A stretch of DNA of 64,000 bases from Amphibalanus amphitrite. Its lineage: Eukaryota; Arthropoda; Thecostraca; Balanomorpha; Balanidae. Positions 45,318 through 58,000 of the stretch are shown in pieces. Within the stretch, counting starts at the first letter, position 1. Every line of letters starts with the position of its first letter. The stretch is taken from the NCBI RefSeq assembly GCF_019059575.1, contig NW_024881706.1:558001-622000 (forward strand), given 5' to 3'. The position numbers were made by a program, and so were the translations under genes. The notes beneath the pieces were generated by a model, which ran no database searches, was not told the DNA's origin, and saw only the letters and a program-made list of their open reading frames with translations.

Positions 45318-45540
45318 TGCACTTTAATTTGTTAAATTCGTTAATGCACGACTTCTTGTCTTGTCGCGTTTTACCGAAATCCAAGAGGAAAAACGTTTAT
45401 TGTTTCCGGTCACGGGTCGCCGTTTATCGATTGCGAGGAAAGTCCAGTTCCACGGAAACCGTTTACGAAAATGGCGCACAGAAATGCATCGAAATAATTT
45501 TACCGTTTACCGTTTGGCGTTTAGTTTCCTCGTTCATACA

Positions 45541-48500
45541 AAATCTTATTTATTTATACTTAAGCTCTTCCTTTGGAACAGCAACCGAGCTAGCGCAAAA
45601 GTGAGCTAAGCCCTGCACGAGCTAAGTGCGAAGTGGGACCCCAACTAATGTGCGCAGAGTACCAATGTCCGTCCATGCAGGACACCGAATGCCCGACTAA
45701 CCGGTCTCAAGCAGGGTGTCAAATTTGTGCGCAATCGGCCTGCAGCTGCAGTTCTTGAGATGTGGAAACGAGAAGCGACCGCTGCACGATGCTCAAGCAG
45801 TGCACCCCAACCATGATGCAAGAAATGCTTTGGTAGGTGATGCATTGAGAGAGTACTTAAGTCGTTGGAAGTGATGAAAGAATGATCGATCGTGTAGGAA
45901 ATCCCGTACGGTGGTCGCTGATAGAGCCACGCTCACCGATACCGGAGGAGCTGCTCGCCGCGTCAGACGCCGTCGGCGCCGACGGGACTCGGCCGGCGTG
46001 TCGCCGCCGACGGCCGACGATTTACGGGCGGCGACGCGGCGCCAGTGGCGCTGAATAATGGCGCGGAGCGGCGCGGCGCCGGCCCCGGGACGGATGCAGG
46101 TCACACAGGGTGTGGGAGAGCGGCGCGGGTCACAGCGGGCCAGGTGGAGCCCGCGGGAATACGGACCGGGACAGTCGGGGCAGACGCGGCCCACGGCCCA
46201 TGGCCTGGGAGAACGGACAACAGTCAGGGCAGACGGAACCACCGCGACCGGGGGAAACTGGAAACGGATATACAGACCACGGGCAGACGGGTCATAGAAA
46301 TGTACATACTCCGGCCGACGGATGTTACACTAGGACCCGAGTCCTTGGGCCTAGGCCAAGGTAACTGATAACAATTGCCAGACACGGGTCAGGCGGAAAT
46401 GTTCGGGGCGCACTGCGCAGGCATGGACACATACAAACCCAGACCCAGGACCCCACGCATTTCCCAGATGATGCACGACTCAGAGGGAGCAGTCAACAGA
46501 CAGGCCGTCTGGGGCTGGGTCGTACGAGCAAACAAATCAGGGAAACAGGCGTGTCATAAGCAGACGCCTGTTACATGAACAGACCCCGGTCAGAGACGGC
46601 ACCGGCCGGAAACGTGTCTGGAGCGACGGGAGGTGTATGTACCCTGGACCCAGCGGCACCCCTGGAGGAGGGTGCGCTGTGTGCACCTGAGTTCCGGTAC
46701 CGGGCCGGTGCGAGTGTGTCTGTATTGGAGCCTCTGCCCATTAGCGAGGGTATTTTCGTGCAGGTATTGATCGAGAAACTTCCCACGGTGCCCCGGAGTA
46801 GCTGGCTTGATGTCCCGATTGTGTATTAGCGCCTTTCTACAGGTCCGATGTGAACAGTTCTGAGTTCATGCTAGTCATGTGATCGATTCAACGAGCCATC
46901 AGGAAGCTCTTAGCTCACCATCAGTCGCGATACTGTTTCACTACCGCAGTGGTCCCACCCAGTTCAATAAACCCTGGTCTCTGCTGTTAGCTGCACTAGA
47001 CATTCTTTCATTTCGACGAACTTCGAGGATTGAATCAGCCACAAATCAGAACGACAATGCCGTCTCAGCTACCTCATAAAAACGCATATTTGTGATTTTC
47101 GGTCATACTATATTACAACGCAATCCCTTGCTATAATTACAAGACTCCCACTAGCAAGAAATTATCGATCCACTCCACATTTACCCTCAACCATATAAAG
47201 GCACCGCAGGCGCGACAGCGACACAGACGCGTCGAACGAGCTAGCAGGGAGACAGCCACCGTCCCCGGAGACAGAGAGAAGCCAGAGGCGGCGGCCGAGC
47301 CGGGCGCCCGCCGGCCCGGACCGACGCGGCGCCGGCCGCGGCCGCGCGCGCAGGGTGCTGGCGGGGGCGGGGGCCGGGCCGCGCCGGCCCGACCGCCCGC
47401 CAGCCGCCCACACGAGAAAGGCACCGAGAAACGGACAGCAAACAGAGAACAGCCGCACAAGAAGCCTACAAAACAAAAACGCGCTCTTGCGCTGGCGGCA
47501 CCCGACAGCCGAGCGCCGGCCGAAAACCTGACGGAGAAAGGTCGTGACGACGCGTGCTGGCAGGCATCCACACCAAATAAATGACGTCACCAAAAAGCGT
47601 TATCTTGGACCCAAATTAATTGAAAACCCGCCGGGATTGCGCACGCACACTGTGGGCAGACCGTGGGTTGTCAGTGGGTAGCGGGGCGCGCGGTCCGCCG
47701 CCCGGCCGGCCGCGCACGGACCGGCCACGGCGCCGCGTTGTCCCCAGCCCGGCCCACGCACCAACCACATAACAGCCTGATATTCTCACTCTCCTGCCTC
47801 ACACCGCCGGCCACAGGACGCAAAACACCAACAAGTCAGAAAAAACGGCGCGCCGCAGCTATATCCTCAACTCACTCACTCGATCACTCGCACTCACACG
47901 ACCGCGCGCACACACTCGGCGAGCGCTGTCTTCATCGGGCGCGGCGAACGGCGCGCGACACTCCGCACGCATCTTTTTTTGCTTTTTCACCATAGTTACC
48001 GCACACTACAGTCACTACACGCCACTACGTGCGGTAAGAGTCCGCGAGCGCATCGGACGCGCCACCAATCACGGCAGCCCAGATCCCTGCGGTCCGCCAT
48101 CGGCAGCACTGTACACGCCAAACACACCGCTCCCTGTCCTCCGCGTATTGTCGGCTCACATCAGCTCGAGACCCCTCTCGATCGTGTCTCGCGCGCGGCG
48201 GGGCTGGCCGGCCGGCCGGCCGCCCCGCGCGCCATTGTACTCGCCGCCGCCGTGCCAGCGGCAGGGCACTCCTTCTCCGGACCAGGCGGCCAGACGCCGC
48301 CGCCGTCCCAGCAGCAGCGGCGATTAATTCGATTGTTTTCACCGGGAGCCGCGCCTTCCGCCGCCAGACGCCCGTAATGATGGTATTCCAATGCACTTAT
48401 GCAGGAGGGGCCGAGGCGCCGCGCCAACCACGCAAAAAGCGACCGTCGCGGCGCCGCTGGGCACGGTCGGGCGGACGGCGGTCGGACGCGGGACGGAGAG

Positions 48501-48553
48501 CATTTCGCGCCTCCCACGGTTACATAAACAATCCCATGGGAAAGCGGCTCCCG
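45541..48553. other. Non-coding GC-rich region between the transposon nest and LARP1
   Basis: GC-rich islands at about 45930-46260, 47200-47570 and 47650-48500 give long low-complexity frames on both strands with no recognisable domain. ATATAAAG at 47193-47200 on the plus strand resembles a TATA box followed by a GC-rich leader, but no gene follows it. Part of this region may be LARP1 3' untranslated sequence if a distal poly(A) site is used. Confidence 0.45.
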
Positions 48554-48559
48554 TTTATT
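48554..48559 (-). terminator. Candidate poly(A) signal of LARP1
   Basis: AATAAA on the minus strand lies about 225 bases after the LARP1 stop codon. It is the first consensus hexamer downstream of the stop. Confidence 0.45.
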
Positions 48560-48783
48560 TGGGGCCGCCCCCGTTTAGCCGGACGCCTGGGAGAACCACT
48601 TGGGCGGCCGGACCGCCACGCACAAAGATAAACAACGCCGGCGCGCCGCACCGGGCGGCAAAACACTGAGAGAAAACCCGGCACCGGCGTCCGGCCGGCG
48701 GGCCGCCCTCGTATGGCACCGGGCGGCCCGCGCGACCGCCGGCCTGCGTCCCATCGACACCTGTCGGCCGGCCGGCCGGACCT

Positions 48784-49056
48784 CTAGCTGGAGGCCGACG
48801 CGCTGACGGCCGGCGCCGCCCTAAGCTCCTGGGTTTCCACCTTGGCCGGCTGCTGCTGCTGCTGCTGCCGCCGGTAGTGCGCGCCGCCCTCGCCCTCCGA
48901 GGTGGTGCGGCTGCGCGCGCCGCGGCCGCCGCCGCGCCCGTGGCCGCGCGCCGCCTCTGAGCTGGTGCCGCGCCGCCCCTGCTGCCGCGGCCGGCCCTGC
49001 GCCGAGTCGGACGTGTGCCGACTGCGGCGGCCGGAGCCGTCCTCCTCGCCGGCCGG
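48784..49056 (-). CDS. larp1: LARP1 last coding exon
   Basis: Ninety residues and a TAG stop. It begins PAGEEDGSG, continuing DFRVLP from the exon before. The tail is Arg/Gly-rich, has six glutamines from CTG/CAG codons, and ends SASASS. I chose the acceptor at CCGACAG (exon start 49056) because it keeps phase 0; a stronger-looking acceptor at 49101 would give a wrong frame. Confidence 0.8.
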   Translation of the reverse strand, partial: PAGEEDGSGRRSRHTSDSAQGRPRQQGRRGTSSEAARGHGRGGGRGARSRTTSEGEGGAHYRRQQQQQQPAKVETQELRAAPAVSASASS

Positions 49057-52000
49057 CTGTCGGACAGCGGCATCATCGTCACACACGGACCACAGCGACA
49101 CTGAACAGTGAACACGGCACCTACGGACCCAACGGATCGCGCCATCAGATAGCTACGCACAAATCCGCACACAAAGGTGACGGAATGTAACTGGTAAACC
49201 AGATTCACTGCATTGTGAGCAGCCGGATGCCTGTAAGCAGCCTGAAAACAAATAAGAACCCAGCATTATATCGCGGTACCATCGTATGAGTGCTCTTAGT
49301 CAGTCGCAAATAGGCAGACCCACTAAATGTTACAAGTCTCCTGGCCAGTTCCCTCTAGGTAATACCGTGTGCGGGCTTGCTTGTCTAAGTTCGAATGTCA
49401 GTTGGCGCCGCGTCCTAGCAGGACGGTCCCCACTCACCGGCAGCACGCGGAAGTCCTCGAGTCGCCGGAAGTCTTTGAGCGCCGCCTGCAGCTCAGGCAG
49501 CGTGTCCAGAGAGCGCGCCTGGCGGTAGTACTTCTTGAACGCCCAAAACTTCTCCAGACCGTACAGCTGACCTGCAAAACGGACAAAAGCGTCAGTATGG
49601 CCGAGATAAGGTGTGAAACGAAAGTAAAATCAGGCGCTGGAGTCTGAAATGTTTAGGACTGCATTTGTGTGAGAAATCCTGACATCCTCGCCCACCGACT
49701 CACCCGTCTCGAAGTCCTTTAGCGTCTCCTCCTGGAAGTGGAGGTAGAGCTCTGGCCTGAAGCGCCGCTCCAGGCCATAGCTGTAGAATCGGAACAGGCA
49801 CTCCAGTCCGTACCTGCGGGACAACGAACGACCATTAATCACCGAGAGATACCACAGCGAAACAGCCGCCCGATCTCAGCATCGGACTCGTCATGCACCG
49901 CACTCGCCCAAATGATTACGTGCGCTCGAATTATGACAGTCGTTCAGCAATAATTGTCCCAGTTGCATGCTATCGCTTATCTCCGCACCCAAAAACCCTA
50001 TCGCACTCAAGAGCATCTCACATGTGTTGTTTGGGTGAAAAAGTTTTCACCCAAACAACACATGTGTTTTCATACGATCTCCCAGATCTTATTTAATAAT
50101 CGTCCTTTCATTCATTCATTCATTCATTCATTCATTCATTCATTCATTCATTCATTCATTCATTCATTCATTCATTCACCCTTCCTACCATTTTCAAATT
50201 CATCCACAAATGTAGCCCCCCCCCCCCCATTCGCCTGTGCCGGTGCATCTACAAGAGACTACTTAGTAAGACACGGCAGTGCTGAGTGCCGACCTCATTT
50301 CCGCAGGAGGGATCAGCCCTCTCATTCCCATCGCTTCTCACCTGTACCCATCGACGGCGTCCTCATTGGCCAGCTGGCGGAACTCCTCGTACATCTTACG
50401 GTTGAAGTTGTCACGCAGGAAGAACGACCAGAATCGGAACAGGGTGTTCATCTCCTGAGATTGGCCCACGCCCAGGCGCTTACGCTCTGTGGGTGGACAG
50501 GACCGAGCGATTAGTCATGGCAGACATAGCTTATCGTTGAGCGACACGACAATTTCCAACCCTTCTGTCGCTGAACTGTTTGACGCCATGCGCTCAGTAA
50601 ACGGCGACATATTCTATCGTTTGGCAACATAAAAGTGATGCATCCCTTTGCTCGCAAAAGACAGTTTTTAGCGAGCAGAGGGATAATCACTCTTTACGCT
50701 CCCCAGCAAACACGTCTCCTCACACCACCCGTTCGCCTCTTGTTCAGACACCCACCTCTGAGGCAGCGGGCGCGGTACTTGTGGTAGACCTGCTGTGTGA
50801 AGTTGTTCTCCTTGAGCAGCGCGTGGCTCGGGTGCTGGAACTGCGGCAGCGCGCCGGGCGTGCTGCCCAGGCTGGTGCTCAGGCCGCCCTCGGACGGACT
50901 TGTGCCGCTCACGTTGCTCGCGTTGCTGGTCTGTGAGATGGTGCGCTCGCGCCGCGAGGGCGGGTGCCGCCGGCTGTCCATCACCCAGCCGACGTGGTGC
51001 TCCACCGGCGGGTTCTGCGAGTGGCGCAGCTTGCGCTTGCGGGGCGTCATCTTGTCGGGCGGCCGGTTCGACTTGACCACCGGGTAGAAGCGTGGCGCCT
51101 GGCTGGCGTCCAGCCGGCTGCCATGCGGCGTACGCGGCGTCGTCGGCGCCTGCCGGCCCGCGGCGCCCTTGGGCGTCATCGGGATCTGTCGGCGGACAGG
51201 CAGGGAGCTCCGTCAGAGCGGCGGGCAGAGGGGCCTCGGCAGCTGGGGCACAGGCTGGCTGTGAGGAATGGGAGAAGCGGTATGCAGCGCCACCTGCGGC
51301 TAACTGCCCTGAGCGAGCTACTACAAGGAAATAAAAACAAAAACTATCGAAACAAACAACTAAAGACAAAGTCGTTCTTCATCGACTAATAAGCGCTGAG
51401 TAACGGGTAGATTTACTCACATCGGCGGGTAACGACCGTGAGAGGTTCGAGTCGTCGGCGGGCGGCTGGAGGAGTGGCGGCGGGGGCGGCGGCACCTGCT
51501 GGTTGGACGCCTTCGGAGACGGCGGCTTTATCTTGCTGAACTCCTCGCTCGATATCACAGATACGTTTTTCTGATTTGAGAAATTTTCCTGGAGAGGGAC
51601 ACCAAAGAACAATTAAACACGTAGAAGTAGCTTTGTATTATAGCATTATATTGTAGCGTTGTATAGCGTTGCATGGAAAAACATCATCCAACAGAATAGC
51701 ACAAGACGCTCATCAGTAAATTTAGGTTAGACGGTGCTGAGGTTCTCTGTAGATGCATTTATTTCAAAAGCACCAAAAGAAAAACATCGATTGCCGATGT
51801 GTTCGGCGCGCCACTCACCCATTCGGGCTGCTCCCAGAGGTCGCGCTCGTAGTAGAAGAGGCCGTCGTTGATGGCCGACGCCAGGTCCTGGGTCATCTTG
51901 ACCCGGGAGATGTAGTCGCCGGTCCGGTCGTGGCCCTCGTGCTTGTCGGGCCGGTTCGGCAGTCGAGACGGCGGGGGTGTCTGCGTAACGATCATCAGGT

Positions 52001-55000
52001 TGTCCAGGCCGCGGTCCGGGAAATCGTTCTCAGACTCGTCGTCCGACCTGTGTAGAACACGTCTCGGTCAGATCTCGCCGGGAAACCCGCAGGACATACA
52101 AGGTGAATGACTTAACTTTTGTGCGATCTTGGACCTTCCAACTTCATAATCGTATATCGCAAGAGAAAAGAAAAGACAGAATAGATGATGGAAATGCGTC
52201 ACGTATCGCGTCCAGTTCATGGCTAAAAGCAGCTGTTCTGCCCAAGCAATGCTAGTTTGCTTACCGAGCTCTTCGCCTTCTTTTTCTCTGCCATTTCCTC
52301 CTCATGGCGAATACTCGTATTCAAAGCCAAAATGACGAGCGAAACAAAATAATCCGGTAACTTCGTAAGGATGAATTAAATTGAAGTTCACTGTACTGTG
52401 TATAAACCTGCGATAAAATTGCACCAAATACCGCCGAACTGCGCAATAGCCTTACCACCTGGACAGACAATGAATAAAGAAGGGCGTCAGGATCCAAGCT
52501 CATGCTTACTCGAAATTTCCCTATTTAAAAGCGCGAGACAAAAGAAAGTAGACTCCCGTCGATAAAATAATAAAACAAAGATACGAGGAAAGGTGCAAAA
52601 TTAGCTGCGTCTTCAAAATGACACGCAGTTCTATTGGAACCCAGACGTTGGAAACCCAGAAACCAAAAAACAAAATTTTTTTTTTTTTTTACGAATTGAC
52701 CCATTACAAGTATCTTGTGGCGAACGAGCCACTACCAGTCTGACGGAGAGAACTCGTCAATAGTGTAACCATTAACCACCAGACAAGCGTCCCTCCACCG
52801 GCACAGCGCAGCCGCGGCGGCGTTATGACTGACCAGTCGTCGGTGAAGGTGTTGTTCCTGCCGCCGGCCGGCACCTTGGACTCGATCTCCTCATCGAACT
52901 GGAAGTTGAGCTCCTCGCGGTCGTCGACGGCCGGCGCCGGTGACGAGGTGGCGTTACCGCCGGCGCGGGGCCGCGGCTCGCGAGAGCGCCGCCGCACCTG
53001 CGCCCATAAGAGACGGCTCAGTCAACACAAACAGGTTACATTGAAAGGAGGCAGACAAAAACATTAAAATATATCGGTTCATGTAGCTGACTCATAAATC
53101 ATCCTCGCAACAGAGACATAGTTACTTAGAACAATGAAGTAATTAGTTTAACTCTTCAAAGCCAAACAAGTGTAAGCTCATGAAGTCAAACGGTGAACTG
53201 CATTTTCCTGGTAGGGTGGTATTGTGGCATTGGAATGACAACAAATACGTCCCAGTTTTAATGAAAACAAGCGTAAAAATGAGCAATTAGATTGATGCTT
53301 CATTGAAGACCATTGTTTCAACGTTGGTAAATTCACGAACCCAGCATGATATTTACACAACCATGATTATGTAATATAATAGCACTATGTGTAAGATGTC
53401 ACAATTCAAAATTTCTCTAATTGAGCGGATCGCAACTCAAGGCTTCCCTGCGCCGATGATCGCAAAAAGTCAAGTATGGCACACGTTATTTCAAAAGTGA
53501 GTCAGCGCGCTTGTATTCAAACCACCATGGAAACTTACCTCACAAATAGTAACCCACCGCGAGGGACCTTTGGTCTCCAAGCCCTGTGGTCTCCAAGTCC
53601 CGTGACCTCGCAGACCTCTTGTCCCGCACCCCGGTGATCTCCAAAACATCGCAAACCCCGGTACTCTCCCAAACATCCCGTCGGGTCCGTAACATCTCAC
53701 AGTGCCCTTCCTCGCGGCCTGTGACCCGTCCCTCGCGTCCCGGCGCCGTCTGTGGGTCCCTCACCTGCCGCCACTCGGACTCTGGCGCGCTGGACGACAA
53801 TGGGGGCGAGTTGAGCAGCGAAAGGTATGAGCTGCGGCCGGCCGGGACACCCATAGCGCCCTCTGTAAGGTACAGAGGAGGGGAGGGGGGTCAGTGTCAG
53901 CAGCGACAGGTAGGAGCTGCGGCCAGCCGGGACACCCACCGCGCCCTCTGTAAGGCGGGGAGGGAGGGGTGCTAGTGTCAGTGTCAGTGTCAAGGTCTTG
54001 AAGTGAGACTCAGTGTCACAGTCAGAGTTGAAATGGCACCAGGGTTCGGCGGAGTCAGGGATGGACGAGCGCGAGATTAGATATATCAACGGTAGGAGCA
54101 CTGCAGTGCTGGTTGAAGAGCGACCACATTGATCCGGCAACTGCACAAACAAAAACCTTCGTTGCATAAGAACAACAGTTTAACGGACGTGAGACTGATT
54201 GCTATTTGAGATCAAATAATGGCTGGATAGAATAATAGGCAGCAAAGTTTAGGTATACCAAGAAGTAACGAGCAATGCCGTCAAAAGAACTGAGCCTGAT
54301 CTTTCACGCGTCATTTGCTCAATTACCTTGTCATTCTGAGACCGAAATTACACCACTGCTATGTGTTTAGGAATCCTGAACATGGGGTAATTGAGTATAG
54401 AAATTTATGCTAAATATCATATATAACGAGCTCCAATACCCACCACCTCATCCCTCCACCATACGTGTCGGCCGTCCTCTCTTACTACCCTACCCCATCA
54501 CCCCACGACCCTCCCCTCCACCACCACACACCAGTTTCGCGTCGCGCCTCCTGCGGCAGTGCCTCCTCGGCCAGCTCGGCTCCGGCCGCCGCCGGGTCGG
54601 CGGAGGACGCGGCGGCGGGGCCGGAGCCGGAGTCTGAGGCGGCCGGGGCCGACTGCTGCAGAAAGTGCGGCACAAACTCGGGCACGTCCGGGTTCAGCTC
54701 GCCACCGGGCAGCAGGCCGGCCAGCGGCGCCGGCGCGTTCGGCGCCAGACGCCACTTGCCCGGCTCCACCTTGGCGCGGATCTGAGGGCACGGCGAACGG
54801 TCACGGGTCACGGAGGGAGGTCACAGACAGGTCACAGTGGCAGGTCAGACACCGAGGGGCGATGGCTAGCTGTCCGCAGGGGAAAACTGGGGTGCTGACG
54901 CAATAAATGACGCCGGAGATCATGCATGTCAATAGCCGCCGGAGATCAATAAACGAATATTGCATGGCATTATACAGGGTGACACAAAAAAGCGGTCATG

Positions 55001-58000
55001 ACCAAAATTCGAATAACTTCGGAAGTTTTATTCAGATCATCACCAAACTTCGGCCACTTTAGGTCACACCTATGTAGCAGACATCCACCAATTTTCAAGT
55101 CTTCACTACGAATACTTTTAGTACAGTGTGTGTTTTACGGACGCTCCACAATGTGCTCCAGGTGAGCGCCCCGGCGCTGCATGGCGTAGGCACACCTGCA
55201 TCCAGCGGGCAAAGTTGCCGATAACCCGATAAGAATAACGTTTCAGGGGTAGCACACCCCCTGAGCACTGTCTCCAGAGGCCACTGCACTCTGTAAAGTG
55301 CACAGCCATCGGGTTATCGACAACTTTGCCCGCCGGATGCAAGTGTGCCTACGCCCTGCAGCGCCGTGGCGCTCACCTGGAGCACATTGTGGAGCGTCAG
55401 TAAAACACACACTGTACTAAAAGTATTCGTAGTGAAGACTTGAAACTTGGTGGATGTATGCTACATAGGTGTGACTGTATTTAGGGCCTTGGGTGTGACC
55501 TTAAGTGGCCGAAGTTTGGTGATGATCTGAATAAAACTTCCGAAGTTATTCGAAATTTGGTGATGACCGTTTTTTTTTTGTGTCACCCTGACAGTAACAT
55601 CTTTCTTCTGCACGACTTCGTAACGACAGCCAATTGCGGTTATTCAGTGGTAATGCAATATTCAAGACGCACCAGTAGCAGCTACCATGGCATTCAGTCA
55701 GCAATAGCATAGTAATGTACTTATCGAATGACACCTGGCGTCCCCTGCGGGAGTGCGGAGCAACCATGAAAATTTCATTATCAGGCAGGACATCGCGACC
55801 CAAGTCTCCATGTCACCTTCCCCATCAGCCCGTCCTGCATCCCCCCGCCGGCACGCACCTTGACGCCGTCGGCGATTTCGACCACGTCCGAGTTTTCCAC
55901 GGCCTGGATGACCAGCTTGATGTCACGGGTGAGCGCCTCGACGCGGTGAAACGAGGCGATCAGCGAGACGGGTAGGTAGCCGTCCTCGTCCATCTTGCGC
56001 CGCAGGAAAAAGTCCTTCTGCAGGTTCTCCTCGCTGAAGTAGTACTCACTGCACGGGGAGACAGGGGTCAGTGTGAGATGGACGGTCGCACGGGGGTGGG
56101 GCAGGCGCGTAACCACCACTGGGGACACTGGGGACCGGTCCCCAGTAGCTTTTGGGTTACTGGGGACCGTCCCCAGTAAAACCGACGACTTCCTTAATTT
56201 GCTTAAATAGCGAAATATTGTCTCTAAATCGACGTGAAGAGTAATATGTAGTCAACGACTCAACGGAAGACAAAACTATGGATGTTTTGTTTAGCCAGCG
56301 CGCGGGTGGGCCTCTCAGCCAACTTCGTGATGGTGGTGGTGGTGGTGGGGGGGGGGGGGGGCCTTTTTGCCACACCATATTATCTCGGAAAGTAAGCAAG
56401 CTAGAAAGACGCGGTAAAGTGCAACAGATAGCTCGCTACAGTGTCTTTCAGAATTACCTATGCCATTTTTGATCAGGTCATCGCTAAGGTCACTGGAGGT
56501 CACCAAATGTAAAATTTTCACGAACTTTTGTTCCCAATTTTGACAACTTTTCACAAATCGGCTCATAAGTCAGAAACCAATAGAGCTGCAGTGCTGCGGG
56601 AAAGCGCTTTCGATAGCTTTTTCAAAGGCCTTTCTGAGTAATGTTCTCAGATATGACCTAAGGTCAACGGTTTAGCTTCCAGGCTGGCGTTTTTGCGGAA
56701 AAGGTTTTTGTATCATAACTTTGGGAACCCAAACTTGTATGACGCTGATTTTACCGGCATCGCGTTTGTCTCGTCGAGACGCATCGAATGAACTATAAGT
56801 TGACCTGAAAAGGTCAACTTGAAAATTTGACCCCTGGTCCAGGTCACGGAAAAGGTCATGTTGCAAGTCATTTGATTGGTATATGTTGAGCTGAACACGT
56901 TCATGGCGTTTGCAGCGCTCTAGCATGTTTCTATCTAAAGTTGTGGCAAAAAAAAAACTGTTGGAGATGTTTCATGACCTGAGATGAGCTGAGGGGCATA
57001 GAGGGGTCACAGGTGCAATTTTCCAGTTCAGTGTGTCATGTTTACCTGTGTCACGGTGTTTGAATGTGTTTTCGGCCAAAAGAAGAGCAGTACAATTTTC
57101 TCCCAATGAATTATAATGGAGAGGTCGTAAAATTGACCTGACATTAGGTCACCGATGTGAAAACTTTGAGATATACGAATTATTCATACTGATATCCTCA
57201 TGCAAAAGCTCGAGTTTCAAACTTCTGGGATTTAAACTGTAGGAATGACAGAGTCACAAAGTTTTTGAGAGGCATAGTTACTTTACTGACCAGTGACCTG
57301 GTGACCCGACCTTAGGTGACTTGGGGTCAAAATTTTCAAACACGATGCGAAATTGAGGTACCATAAGCCATACCAAGTTTCGCAGTGGTATGCGCCGCGG
57401 TTTTCTTTACACGCGTAACAAATAACTGGCAGGTGTGGCCAAAAACGCCTCCCCCTCCCCCCCCCCCCACACACACACTCGGGCGAAGGCTGATCCGGAA
57501 AAAAATATTCGTGGCCCTCCATGTGGTCCCCAGTAACTTCAGACTCGTGGTTACGCGCCTGGGGTGGGGGTGGGTGGGTTGTTGCTAACCAACCAAATGT
57601 CAACCGGGTGCTCTCAATCCGACAGGAACGCAAGGTGTGCGACGCAATGATGTGTTGCCAAATAGAAACTGCGAAAGACATCATTAGTCTTGCCGTCTTG
57701 AAAAACAGTACAAGTGAAGGGGATATAACCAAAATGAAAAGATACCCGAAGCCTAGCTGTGGGGTGTGGGAAGGGTATGAACTATCAGATATGAGAGCAA
57801 ACTGACATCCATGACTCATTTTCAGGGCCAAATTTACCACCAACCCACAGGCAGCAGAATTACTGCCACGCTACCCCGCGGGAGAACATTTTACTAGCGA
57901 TTTCCACGAGACTCAAACAATAGTTCAGTCCACGCCAGCCACCGTTGGCTGCACAGCTCACAAAACCGTTCGTTTCCCAGAAGTCTGCAAATTACCGTTC

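Larger units (their letters stand above)
39790..45540. mobile_element. Composite bounded by about 210-bp inverted arms, with several nested elements
   Basis: The reverse complement of 39795-40010 aligns with 45325-45540 at roughly 70-75 percent by eye, sharing TTTGTTAAATTCG, GGTCACGGGTC and CAGAAATGCAT. A second inner pair, GTTACGCGTGGGTTAAAAAT (about 40040) and ATTTTTAACCCACTCGTAAC (about 43258), is also inverted. The inside includes CACGTG-rich repeats, a hAT-type element, a 1.2-kb TTAA element and a TTAA MITE, all later insertions. No gene is encoded. It could instead be two separate inverted fragments. Confidence 0.55.

Noticed and set aside
45793..48631. Long GC-rich frames on both strands
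   Set aside because: Low-complexity composition, no domains, and mutually overlapping frames.
49057..49100. Alternative acceptor for the last LARP1 exon
   Set aside because: Splicing at 49100 gives a Cys/Arg-rich frame unlike LARP1; the acceptor at 49056 continues the expected sequence.
50954..51389. Plus-strand frames opposite the largest LARP1 exon
   Set aside because: Shadows of a GC-rich minus-strand exon.
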